DNA of 64,000 bases from Exiguobacterium sp. Helios (GTDB taxonomy: Bacteria > Bacillota > Bacilli > Exiguobacteriales > Exiguobacteriaceae). A program made the position numbers and the translations under genes. The notes under the pieces were generated by a model that did no database searches, was not told the DNA's origin, and saw only the letters and a program-made list of their open reading frames with translations. Within the stretch, counting starts at the first letter, position 1, and the number at the start of each line of letters is the position of its first letter. The stretch is taken from NCBI RefSeq assembly GCF_014524545.1, contig NZ_CP053557.1, positions 2,319,501 to 2,383,500 on the forward strand. The letters are read 5' to 3'. Below, piece after piece: positions 32,165 through 39,942 of the stretch.

Positions 32165-32266
32165 ACCTCCTCTTAGGAACTCAGACTCGCCATCACGGGC
32201 AGCGGATGCTTTAAAGACCCGGTCTGTGCGGTTGTAGTCATTTGGGTGCTTCCAAACGAACTAACG
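32165..32266 (-). promoter_or_regulatory. L21 leader (rplU autoregulatory 5' UTR)
   Basis: The leader of about 100 nt contains ACCGCACAGACC and GCTGCCCGTGATGGCGAGT, the conserved blocks of the Bacillota L21 leader, with AAGAGGAGGTG at its end. L21 is thought to bind its own leader and limit synthesis of the operon. Identification is from recalled motif blocks, not a covariance search. Confidence 0.65.
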
Positions 32267-32272
32267 TTATTC

Positions 32273-32302
32273 AGAATACCAAATGAAGTTGACTATTGTC
32301 AA
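32273..32302 (-). promoter_or_regulatory. Promoter of rplU-prp-rpmA
   Basis: TTGACA (32297-32302) and TATTCT (32273-32278) are 18 bases apart on the minus strand, just behind the rng stop. Confidence 0.75.
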
Positions 32303-32320
32303 TAACGTTCTGCCGGATTC

Positions 32321-33658
32321 TCAATGTCTTTTGACAAAATCGTCACAGTCGGCTTTCGTACCGGTAAACAGAATGCCCGGTTCACCTTCTATCAGAAGTA
32401 ATTCAAGAGGACTTTCGGCGAGAAGCAACGGACTGAGCAGAGCGAGCGGAGCGCGAACGACCGCTGCTTCCGCGTGTGTCGCGAGTTCCATCAACCGTGG
32501 CTCGAGTTGACGGTGGATGGCGACCCGGGACAACTGACCATGATCCCGTGACCGTTCGAACAAGGACTTCCCGTGTCGCTGACGTGTCAGTTCACATAAA
32601 CCCATTTTCGTAAAACCGTATACTTCGATCTGTTTCGATTCGTGCGCTGCCCGTTCCTTCAACAGTTGTGTCACCCGTGTCTGTCCTTTACTGGATCCCC
32701 TCAAAAAATCGACGGCAATCATCCCGCTGATATTTCGCAGACGGAGCTGACGCATGATTTCAATCGCTGCTGCTTCATTGATTTGATCAAACGTCCGTTT
32801 TTGTTCCTTGACGGAAACCGTCTTGCCGCTGTTGACATCAACCACGGTCATCGTTTCGACTTCTTCAATCAGCAGGTAAGCCCCGCCGTCGAGCCACACG
32901 ACCCGGTCCAGTGCCTTCTCAATCGTCCGGTCCACCTGTTCCATAATCGGCAGGCGGCCTTTGATGACGGGACGTTCGACCTGAAACCCCATCTGCTCCA
33001 GGCGCTCTTTCTCCATTCTGTTCGTGACGAGTGCCTCTGTGACATGACTCAACCGCTTCGCCTCTTGAATGATCAACGGCTCATCCTGTTCAAGTGTCGT
33101 CTGCTGTAACATATGTTGATGACGTGCACGCAGTTGCTTCAATTCCGCCATCAATACCTCGACTTCGGCTTGCGCCGCTTCTGTCCGGTATAAAATCCCT
33201 TCCTCTTCCGCCACCGGAATCACTTTAGCCAGTTGCTGTTGGACGACCAAATCCAGCTTCCGGCTGAAACGCACACGGCGTCCGTACGGGAAATAGACGA
33301 GGAATCGTCCGCCATACGTGATGTTTTGTGTCACTTTATGCTGTTTCGGGGCTGCCCCTTCTTTTACGACCTGTACGAGTACGGTCTGACCGACTTGAAC
33401 AGCTTGCCCGATCGTCGGAACTTCCGGATAACGGCGTAACGTCTCCAGCGTTTCATTGATCGGTAAATAAAGCGGCGTCCCGTCCGTCGCAATCAAAAAT
33501 GCCGCTTCAAGCGTCGGGTGCAGGCGGTCAACTTTCGCATGCAACAAGGTACCGACCCGAAGTTCATCCCGCATCCGTTCGTGGTATTCAACGACCCGCC
33601 CCCCTTCGACCAACGCTACCCGTTCCAGGGACGGAGTCTGTTCACTAATCCATTTCAT
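32321..33658 (-). CDS. rng: Ribonuclease E/G family protein
   Basis: This is an endoribonuclease for RNA processing and decay. From the ATG at 33658 (GGAGG seven bases ahead) it has 445 residues. An S1-like N-terminal region is followed by the catalytic domain with VVDVNSGK (Asp274) and MIAVDFLRG (Asp317), equivalent to the metal-binding aspartates of E. coli RNase E. After KMGLCELTRQRHGKSL the CPxCxG zinc-link motif of classical RNase E/G is missing. It occupies the place of spoIVFA-spoIVFB in B. subtilis, between minD and rplU. Confidence 0.9.
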   Translation of the reverse strand: MKWISEQTPSLERVALVEGGRVVEYHERMRDELRVGTLLHAKVDRLHPTLEAAFLIATDGTPLYLPINETLETLRRYPEVPTIGQAVQVGQTVLVQVVKEGAAPKQHKVTQNITYGGRFLVYFPYGRRVRFSRKLDLVVQQQLAKVIPVAEEEGILYRTEAAQAEVEVLMAELKQLRARHQHMLQQTTLEQDEPLIIQEAKRLSHVTEALVTNRMEKERLEQMGFQVERPVIKGRLPIMEQVDRTIEKALDRVVWLDGGAYLLIEEVETMTVVDVNSGKTVSVKEQKRTFDQINEAAAIEIMRQLRLRNISGMIAVDFLRGSSKGQTRVTQLLKERAAHESKQIEVYGFTKMGLCELTRQRHGKSLFERSRDHGQLSRVAIHRQLEPRLMELATHAEAAVVRAPLALLSPLLLAESPLELLLIEGEPGILFTGTKADCDDFVKRH

Positions 33659-33673
33659 CTTCATTCCTCCATG

Positions 33674-33714
33674 AAAAATAGACTAGAAGCATAAAACCCT
33701 TCTAGTCTATTTTT
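33674..33714. terminator. Terminator between minD and rng
   Basis: A perfect 16-base stem AAAAATAGACTAGAAG / CTTCTAGTCTATTTTT with a nine-base loop. It ends the mre-min transcript. Confidence 0.95.
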
Positions 33715-33721
33715 CCCCATC

Positions 33722-34570
33722 TTATTTCATGCCAAGCATTTTTTTCAGTTTCACGAAAAATCCTTTTTGCGGCTGTTCCATGATGTCGAGTAACGGAACC
33801 GATTCGCCGAGAATCCGTCGTGTGATGTTCCGGTAGCCGAGACCAGCCCGGTTATCCGGATTCATCGTTACCGGTACGCCCCGGTGAGACGCCGCGATGA
33901 CTTCTTCGTCATCGACGATCAAACCAAGCAGATCGATCGACAAGATACGCATGATTTCGTCGATGTCGAGCATATCTCCAGCCGCCATCATATGCGAGCG
34001 GACACGGTTAACGACGAGCTTCGGCACGATTTGACGCTCCGAACGCTCCAGCATCCCGATGATCCGGTCTGCATCCTGAACCGCAGCTTTTTCCGGTGTC
34101 GTGACAATAATGGCTTCGTCTGCACCGGCAATCGCATTCATGAATCCTTGCTCGATTCCTGCCGGGCAGTCAATCAAAACAAAGTCATACTCTAATTTTA
34201 ATGAGTCAATGATGCCTTTTACCTGTTCCGGTGTGACGGATGATTTATCCTTAGACTGAGCAGCAGGTAACAGATACATCTCTTCAAAACGTTTATCACG
34301 GACGAGGGCTTGATGCAGTTTACATTGTCCGGTCACGACGTCAACGATATTATAGATACTCCGGTTGTCGAGGCCAAGTACGATATCCAGATTCCGAAGA
34401 CCGATATCTGTATCGACGAGACAAACCGAATTCCCCATCAGCGCAAGTGCTGTCCCGATGTTTGCAGTTGTCGTCGTCTTACCGACTCCACCTTTACCAG
34501 ATGTGACGACGATGGCACGTCCCACATGCGTTTTCGCATCTTTATGTACCTGTTCTTTCACTTGTTCCAT
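33722..34570 (-). CDS. minD: Septum site-determining ATPase MinD
   Basis: MinD is the membrane-cycling ATPase that places the division septum with MinC. It has 282 residues from the ATG at 34570. The deviant Walker A is SGKGGVGKTT (24-33), and the C-terminus ends in an amphipathic membrane-targeting helix (FVKLKKMLGMK). About 15 residues precede the usual MinD start; a GTG at 34525 would give the classical N-terminus but lacks a ribosome site, whereas AGAGGG precedes 34570 at good spacing. It starts five bases after the minC stop. Confidence 0.95.
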   Translation of the reverse strand: MEQVKEQVHKDAKTHVGRAIVVTSGKGGVGKTTTTANIGTALALMGNSVCLVDTDIGLRNLDIVLGLDNRSIYNIVDVVTGQCKLHQALVRDKRFEEMYLLPAAQSKDKSSVTPEQVKGIIDSLKLEYDFVLIDCPAGIEQGFMNAIAGADEAIIVTTPEKAAVQDADRIIGMLERSERQIVPKLVVNRVRSHMMAAGDMLDIDEIMRILSIDLLGLIVDDEEVIAASHRGVPVTMNPDNRAGLGYRNITRRILGESVPLLDIMEQPQKGFFVKLKKMLGMK

Positions 34571-34575
34571 ATCTG

Positions 34576-35250
34576 TCACCCTCTTTCACTATCAATCGCA
34601 AATTGATCCATCCGCGCAAGCGGAACGGTTTGAAGACGAGAAAATTCGACTCCTGTTTCCCCTACAAAAGCACAACCCATTTCTAACGCCTTGATCGGCG
34701 CATCATCCGGATCTTCATGTACGAAGTCGGAAATCGAAATCCATTTTGGCTGCAGGATACTTGCCGCAATGACAGCCTGCTCGTTCCCGCCTTTTCCTGC
34801 ATGAACCGTTCCCCGTAACGCCCCCAGGCAATAAATACTGCCGGTTGCGTGAACGACGGCTCCCGGATTGATGTCGCCAATGACGACGATCGATCCTTCA
34901 ACATCTACGACATGCCCACTGCGGGCCGTGCCGCCAAAGTAATGAAACGTTCGGTCCCCGTAAAGAGCTTTTGCTTCATCCTTCGTCAGACACTCGCTGT
35001 CGTACCCATTAAACGAAAATGAATCATGACGCGCAACGATGGATTCGACAGCCGTCACAACGCCTTCGTCGACGTAACGGCGACCGAAGAAGAAAGTAAT
35101 CGGAACGGCGCGTCCGTTCTCGACGGATTTGTCGGCAAGCGTCAATTCTAAATCGTCAAGAAATTCATCCACACTGCACCTTTCATTTACATAGACGGCG
35201 AGGCCACCACGATGGCCCTTCATCGTTACATAACGCTTACGCTCAATCAT
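34576..35250 (-). CDS. minC: Septum site-determining protein MinC
   Basis: MinC inhibits FtsZ polymerisation. The 224 residues form an N-terminal FtsZ-binding domain (1-100) and a C-terminal beta-helix from around 105 (GHVVDVEGSIVVIGDINPGA and LGALRGTVHAGK). It follows mreD by three bases and precedes minD. Confidence 0.95.
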   Translation of the reverse strand: MIERKRYVTMKGHRGGLAVYVNERCSVDEFLDDLELTLADKSVENGRAVPITFFFGRRYVDEGVVTAVESIVARHDSFSFNGYDSECLTKDEAKALYGDRTFHYFGGTARSGHVVDVEGSIVVIGDINPGAVVHATGSIYCLGALRGTVHAGKGGNEQAVIAASILQPKWISISDFVHEDPDDAPIKALEMGCAFVGETGVEFSRLQTVPLARMDQFAIDSERG

Positions 35251-35253
35251 GAC

Positions 35254-35757
35254 TCATCCTCTTTTCTCATCAAATGTGGATTGCACCAGTCGCGTCATCG
35301 GATAATACAGCACGATGATCCCAATCAACTGAGCAATGAGACTCCTTGGAATGATTTGTGTCGCGAGTTCCTTGAAGGGAACACCGACTCCTACGACCGA
35401 AGCCGTGAAGAAATAAATATCCAGTTCAAACAAAATAGCGCTGAACGTAAAGGTGACGATAATCGTTAATACGTTCTCCTTTACATATTTTAGCACGAAG
35501 CTACTAAAAAGCGGAATGGCAGATAGCGCAAATAAATAAATTCCGATGATATCCGAATAGACGAAATCATATAACAGACCGAACAGCAGTCCAAAACCAA
35601 GCGCTTGCTCAATTTTTCCATAACGCCCTAAAAACATCAACGCGATCAACGTAACATGAATGACGTAAGGAGAGCCGTCTCCAAGCGGACCTGCGAACAA
35701 CGTTCCTTCCAAGATAAAAAGAAGGAACACGGCGAAAAACAACTTGATGTTATTCAC
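35254..35757 (-). CDS. mreD: Rod shape-determining protein MreD
   Basis: MreD is a polytopic membrane component of the elongasome. Its 167 residues are mostly hydrophobic with about five spans. The start is GTG with GGAGG eight bases upstream, overlapping mreC by eight bases. Confidence 0.92.
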   Translation of the reverse strand: MNNIKLFFAVFLLFILEGTLFAGPLGDGSPYVIHVTLIALMFLGRYGKIEQALGFGLLFGLLYDFVYSDIIGIYLFALSAIPLFSSFVLKYVKENVLTIIVTFTFSAILFELDIYFFTASVVGVGVPFKELATQIIPRSLIAQLIGIIVLYYPMTRLVQSTFDEKRG

Positions 35758-36634
35758 TAGTGTCCCCTCCCTTGTCGGTCTCAGCGAAAGGTTCCTTCGC
35801 TTCGCGTTGAATCACGAAAACGTGACCAAACTGTTCGAAGTCTGCTGCCGGTTTGACGTATGCGATTTTCGAAGCACCGTATTGATCCGATTTCACTTGT
35901 TCGATCTTTCCGACCACGATACCACTCGGATACTTACCACCGAGTCCGGATGTCGTAACAGTCTGACCTTTTTTCAGTTTGGCGTCGTTCGGAATCTTCG
36001 TGAATTTCAAGAGATTCGTCTCTTCATCAAATCCTTCGATCGTACCGAAGACACTTTTTCCTTTCGTATCGTCCGCAACTGCTGAGACATTGTTCGTCCG
36101 GCTCGTATCTGATAACAATTGAACGAGTGATGTGTAGGCACTTGTCTGAATGACACGGCCAATTAAACCATCTGCTGTCACGACGGCCATATTGGCTTTG
36201 ACACCTTGTTCTTTTCCGATATTGACCGTGACGAAGCGTTGCCATTCGGATGACGTTCGACCGATCATTTCTGCCGGCAATAACGTATAATCCCGAATCG
36301 ATCCTTTTAGCTTCAACATGTCTTTTAATTCATTGTTCTCACGTTCCAAATCGCGGACTTTGACGGAATTTCCGGCATAGTCGCCCAGTCGTGATTTTAA
36401 ATACTCATTTTCCTTATACACATCGCGCACTTCTTTAACCGAAGTGACCGTATCATCAATCCAGCCAATCGGTGTCGCAAAAAGACGTTGGCCAACCCCG
36501 ACGGTATCGCGGACAAAACTTTGATACCAGTGGGTCTGGTTACGTCCTTGGAGCGAAATTCCGATTAAAATCACCAAAAGGAGAAAACTAAGGAGTGTGA
36601 TGAGCAGTTTTCGATTATTTAAAAATCGCTTCAT
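35750..36634 (-). CDS. mreC: Rod shape-determining protein MreC
   Basis: MreC is the extracellular scaffold of the cell-elongation complex. The 294 residues have an N-terminal transmembrane helix (about 9-28), a coiled coil (about 68-110, NEYLKSRLGDY to LKDMLKL), then the beta-barrel domain with GLIGRVIQTSAYTSLVQLLSD. It follows mreB closely. Confidence 0.95.
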   Translation of the reverse strand: MKRFLNNRKLLITLLSFLLLVILIGISLQGRNQTHWYQSFVRDTVGVGQRLFATPIGWIDDTVTSVKEVRDVYKENEYLKSRLGDYAGNSVKVRDLERENNELKDMLKLKGSIRDYTLLPAEMIGRTSSEWQRFVTVNIGKEQGVKANMAVVTADGLIGRVIQTSAYTSLVQLLSDTSRTNNVSAVADDTKGKSVFGTIEGFDEETNLLKFTKIPNDAKLKKGQTVTTSGLGGKYPSGIVVGKIEQVKSDQYGASKIAYVKPAADFEQFGHVFVIQREAKEPFAETDKGGDTSE

Positions 36635-36648
36635 CGCTCATCCCGTCC

Positions 36649-37683
36649 TTATCTTTTTTGTGAGATGCCTGATTTCGAACGTAACACATTCATCATCTCC
36701 AATGATTTACCTGTACCGATTGCGACACAATCAAGCGCGTTTTCCGCAACGAGTGTCAAGATGCGTGTTTCATCTTCAATCACGGCATCCAAGTTTTTCA
36801 GAAGGGCGCCGCCGCCTGTCAAGACAATTCCGCGGTCCATGACGTCTGCTGATAATTCCGGCGGTGTTTGTTCAAGCGTGTGTTTGACACCGGCTAAAAT
36901 TGCATCGACCGTATCTGATAACGCATCACAAATTTCTGCGCTTGTGACTTCGATTTGTTTCGGAAGTCCCGTCACGAGATCACGTCCACGAATTTCCATC
37001 GTCTCGTTTTCCGACTCTTCATCAATCCGGGCATAACCGATTGTCATTTTCAACGTTTCAGCCGTCCGTTCACCGATCATCAGGTTGTATTTCGATTTGA
37101 TGTAACGAATGATTGACTCGTCCATCTCGTCTCCACCGACACGAATCGATTGGCTTGTCACGATACCGCCAAGTGAAATGACCGCGACTTCCGTCGTTCC
37201 GCCACCGATATCGACGACCATTGATCCTGTTGGTTCAGAAACCGGGAGACCTGCTCCGATTGCTGCTGCAAACGGTTCTTCAATCGTATAGGCTTCACGT
37301 GCACCAGCAAGTTTCGCCGCGTCTTCGACCGCACGTTTTTCAACGGACGTAATCCCGCTCGGTACACAAATCATGACGTTTGTTTTAGAAGAAAATAATC
37401 CTTTTTTCTTTGTTGCTTGATCCATGAAGTATTTGATCATCGTAGCCGTTGTTTCATAATCGGCGATAACCCCATCTTTCATCGGGCGTCGTGCCGTCAC
37501 GTTTCCCGGTGTCCGTCCAATCATGTTTTTTGCTGCGTTACCTACTGCTTCAATCTTGCCTGTATCGGTACGGAATGCGACGACAGAAGGTTCGCGCACG
37601 ACGATTCCTTGCCCCTTCACATAAACGAGCGTATTTGCCGTACCTAAGTCAATGCCGATTTCACGGCTAAATGATCCAAACAT
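36649..37683 (-). CDS. mreB: Rod shape-determining actin MreB
   Basis: MreB is a bacterial actin that guides sidewall synthesis. The 344 residues begin with the phosphate 1 motif [20 protein letters not shown], and [16 protein letters not shown] is phosphate 2. The adenosine motif lies in [12 protein letters not shown]. It is the first gene of mreBCD-minCD with its own promoter. Confidence 0.97.
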   Translation of the reverse strand: MFGSFSREIGIDLGTANTLVYVKGQGIVVREPSVVAFRTDTGKIEAVGNAAKNMIGRTPGNVTARRPMKDGVIADYETTATMIKYFMDQATKKKGLFSSKTNVMICVPSGITSVEKRAVEDAAKLAGAREAYTIEEPFAAAIGAGLPVSEPTGSMVVDIGGGTTEVAVISLGGIVTSQSIRVGGDEMDESIIRYIKSKYNLMIGERTAETLKMTIGYARIDEESENETMEIRGRDLVTGLPKQIEVTSAEICDALSDTVDAILAGVKHTLEQTPPELSADVMDRGIVLTGGGALLKNLDAVIEDETRILTLVAENALDCVAIGTGKSLEMMNVLRSKSGISQKR

Positions 37684-37720
37684 TATTCAAAAAACCCCTC
37701 TCTGAGAATACACTTCACTA

Positions 37721-37726
37721 ATTATA
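37721..37726 (-). promoter_or_regulatory. -10 element of the mreB operon
   Basis: A consensus TATAAT on the minus strand lies about 40 bases before the mreB ATG. No close match to a -35 is found at 17 bases. Confidence 0.5.
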
Positions 37727-37796
37727 ACGGAAAAGCCTTCCTTGGAAAGCGTTAAAACGTTACAGCTTGTTTACAGTTCAATGGTTGTTACAAAAC

Positions 37797-37841
37797 TAAA
37801 AACGCCTGAGGTCAGGAAGCACAGTTCCCCCTCAGACGTTA
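37797..37841 (-). terminator. Terminator after radC
   Basis: AACGTCTGAGG / CCTCAGGCGTT with a loop of about 18 bases is followed by TTTTAG on the minus strand. Confidence 0.8.
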
Positions 37842-37844
37842 TTC

Positions 37845-38498
37845 TTACATAAATCCCCGCTGTTTCATACTAATAAATTGTCCATGCCCGATGACGAGGT
37901 GATCGATGCAACTGATTCCGATCAATCTGCCCGCTTCGACCATTCGTTCCGAGACTTCGATATCTTCCCGGCTCGGCGTCGGATCGCCGGACGGATGATT
38001 ATGGACAGCAATGAAGCTTGCCGCCGAACAACGGATGGCCTCCCGAAATATGTCGCGCGGGTGAACAATCGATGTATTGAGCCCTCCGATAAACAGCGTC
38101 TTCTTCGAGATGACCTCATTTTTTGTATTCAAGTACAGGCAGATGAAGTGTTCCTGCTGATAGAGCCGCATCTCTTCCATCAATAATTCGGCGGCATCAT
38201 CGGGTGAGCGGACGACCGGACGGACCCATTTCGGTTCCGTGACAAGCCGCCGCCCGAGTTCAAGTCCCGCCATGATTTGAAGCGCCTTTGCTTTGCCGAC
38301 GCCCGGTGCCTTTTCCAGTCCCCCGACACCTGCCGCTTCCAGTTCAATTAGCGACGGATAAATGTCGAGTAAATCTTCAGCAATTTCAAGCGGGCTTCGG
38401 TTCCGTGTCCCGCTGCGGACGAGACATGCCAATAACTCCACCGTCGTCGCCTGTGCCAAACCCTTTAACTGAATCATATCCTTTGGCCATTCAATCAC
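37845..38498 (-). CDS. radC: RadC family JAB-domain protein
   Basis: The 217 residues have a helix-hairpin-helix-like N-terminus (about 40-90, with GLEKAPGVGKAKAL) and a C-terminal MPN/JAB metalloprotease-type domain with VHNHPSGDPTPSREDIEV. Despite the name, a direct role in DNA repair is not established for this family. It lies between maf and mreB as in Bacillus. Confidence 0.93.
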   Translation of the reverse strand: MIEWPKDMIQLKGLAQATTVELLACLVRSGTRNRSPLEIAEDLLDIYPSLIELEAAGVGGLEKAPGVGKAKALQIMAGLELGRRLVTEPKWVRPVVRSPDDAAELLMEEMRLYQQEHFICLYLNTKNEVISKKTLFIGGLNTSIVHPRDIFREAIRCSAASFIAVHNHPSGDPTPSREDIEVSERMVEAGRLIGISCIDHLVIGHGQFISMKQRGFM

Positions 38499-38524
38499 TT
38501 CATCCGACCTTTCTGTTCATGAAA

Positions 38525-39112
38525 TTACGCGAACATCGGCTTGATTCCAAATGTTTCGAGACGACGGCTGATTGGATTGATCGGTAAACCGACGACATTA
38601 TAATAGTCGCCGTCAATCGCTTCGACGAATAGACCACCTTTTCCCTGAATCCCGTATCCGCCTGCCTTGTCATACGGTTCCTCTGTCGCAACATAAGCCA
38701 GCATCCAGCTTTCCGGGATATCGCAGAATCGGACCTTCGTCGTGATCGTAAAAGTCTCCTCCCGCTCGTCCGTTAATATCGTCACGCCGGTCACGACTTC
38801 ATGTGTCCGTCCGGATAACCGTCGTAACATCTCGAGAGCAGCCGTTTGATCGACCGGTTTTTCAAGAATGTGCCGATCCAGGGCGACAACCGTATCTGCT
38901 GCCAGGACGATTTCACCGGACTTCGCCACGGTCCGGGCTTTTTTCCGTGATAAATACATCACGTACTCGTCAGCTGACATCGGATACGGGGCTTCCTCCA
39001 ACACATCGGCCGGTCGTATCACATGGGGCACACCGATCTGCCGTAACAGTTCGGTCCGTCTCGGAGAGGCCGAAGCCAGAATCAATGAGTGTTGCGTTAT
39101 CATCAGTATCAC
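38525..39112 (-). CDS. maf: Maf-like nucleotide pyrophosphatase
   Basis: Maf hydrolyses non-canonical or modified nucleoside triphosphates, chiefly dTTP/UTP in this branch. The protein has 195 residues. LASASPRRTELL (around 12-23) and LAADTVVALD are the active-site motifs. The start is GTG at 39112 with AAGGA seven bases ahead; an ATG three codons later is too far from it. A terminator separates it from the pilus genes upstream. Confidence 0.92.
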   Translation of the reverse strand: MILMITQHSLILASASPRRTELLRQIGVPHVIRPADVLEEAPYPMSADEYVMYLSRKKARTVAKSGEIVLAADTVVALDRHILEKPVDQTAALEMLRRLSGRTHEVVTGVTILTDEREETFTITTKVRFCDIPESWMLAYVATEEPYDKAGGYGIQGKGGLFVEAIDGDYYNVVGLPINPISRRLETFGIKPMFA

Positions 39113-39165
39113 GCTCTTTTCCTTCTTTTTCGACCAGTCTTACTGGAATCAACTTTCAGTATAAC

Positions 39166-39202
39166 GAAAAACAAGTGCCGCTCCGAGTCAGAGCAACACC
39201 TG
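39166..39202 (-). terminator. Terminator after pilO
   Basis: A 12-base stem CAGGTGTTGCTC / GAGCGGCACTTG (three wobble pairs) is followed by TTTTTCG on the minus strand. It ends the pilus transcript before maf. Confidence 0.82.
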
Positions 39203-39210
39203 CTTTGGGG

Positions 39211-39942
39211 TTAATTACCTGTAACATCGACAAACGGATCCGATTTCGGAGTCGTCTCCTGAAGCGGCGTCTGTTTATCCGGTATCAACTTGGTTAAATC
39301 CGGACGGTAGTAACTCTCGATTTCCACTGTAAAGGACATCATTTCGTCTTCAAGGACAATCGTCTGGCTCCCTGGACCCGGTTCATCCGGACCGGTCAAC
39401 TGGATTTGGCGTAAAATCGTAATCCGGTCCGTCCGTTCGATTTGTTTAAGAAAAGCCATCAGTTCAAGATAGGACGGGGCTTCGACCGTCAAAGAAGCAG
39501 GCAGTGCCGTCGCCGTTGTGGTCGCAACCGGTGTCTCTGCCGTTGCCGCAGCTTCCGTCTCGGATTCCGTCGCCATTGCACCGTCCACGGCAGGCGTTGA
39601 CTGGACCGGCGATGCAGGAGCTGCTTCCGTTCCGGTTGCGCCAAACGTGATGGCTTGGACTTTCACACCGGCAATTTGACTGGCCGCATTGATCGCATCA
39701 ATCACATCATCATTCGCCGGTACGACCGGCACCTGTTTTTGGAGGAAGCTAGATTCAGCAACATCGACTTTCTGTTCATTCGCTTTTGCCGCTTCAAGCG
39801 CCATCTGTTCCCGTTCAAGCGTTGCTTCGGTTTGCTGTAATTCCTGATACGTCGTGTACGTCGTATAACCGAAGTAGCCGAGCCCCCCGACAATCAAGAC
39901 AATCGTCAAGGCAAGAAGAATGAGACCGCTGTATCGTTTCAA
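39211..39942 (-). CDS. pilO: Type IV pilus assembly protein PilO
   Basis: PilO is an inner-membrane alignment-complex protein that pairs with PilN. The 243 residues have a short cytoplasmic start, one transmembrane helix (about 7-27), a coiled coil (about 30-60) and a C-terminal ferredoxin-like domain (YLELMAFLKQIERTDRITIL). An Ala/Thr/Glu-rich, probably disordered insert lies at about 105-150. The start is TTG overlapping the PilMN stop, with GGAGGTGG seven bases before it. Identified by topology and position more than by residues. Confidence 0.8.
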   Translation of the reverse strand: MKRYSGLILLALTIVLIVGGLGYFGYTTYTTYQELQQTEATLEREQMALEAAKANEQKVDVAESSFLQKQVPVVPANDDVIDAINAASQIAGVKVQAITFGATGTEAAPASPVQSTPAVDGAMATESETEAAATAETPVATTTATALPASLTVEAPSYLELMAFLKQIERTDRITILRQIQLTGPDEPGPGSQTIVLEDEMMSFTVEIESYYRPDLTKLIPDKQTPLQETTPKSDPFVDVTGN

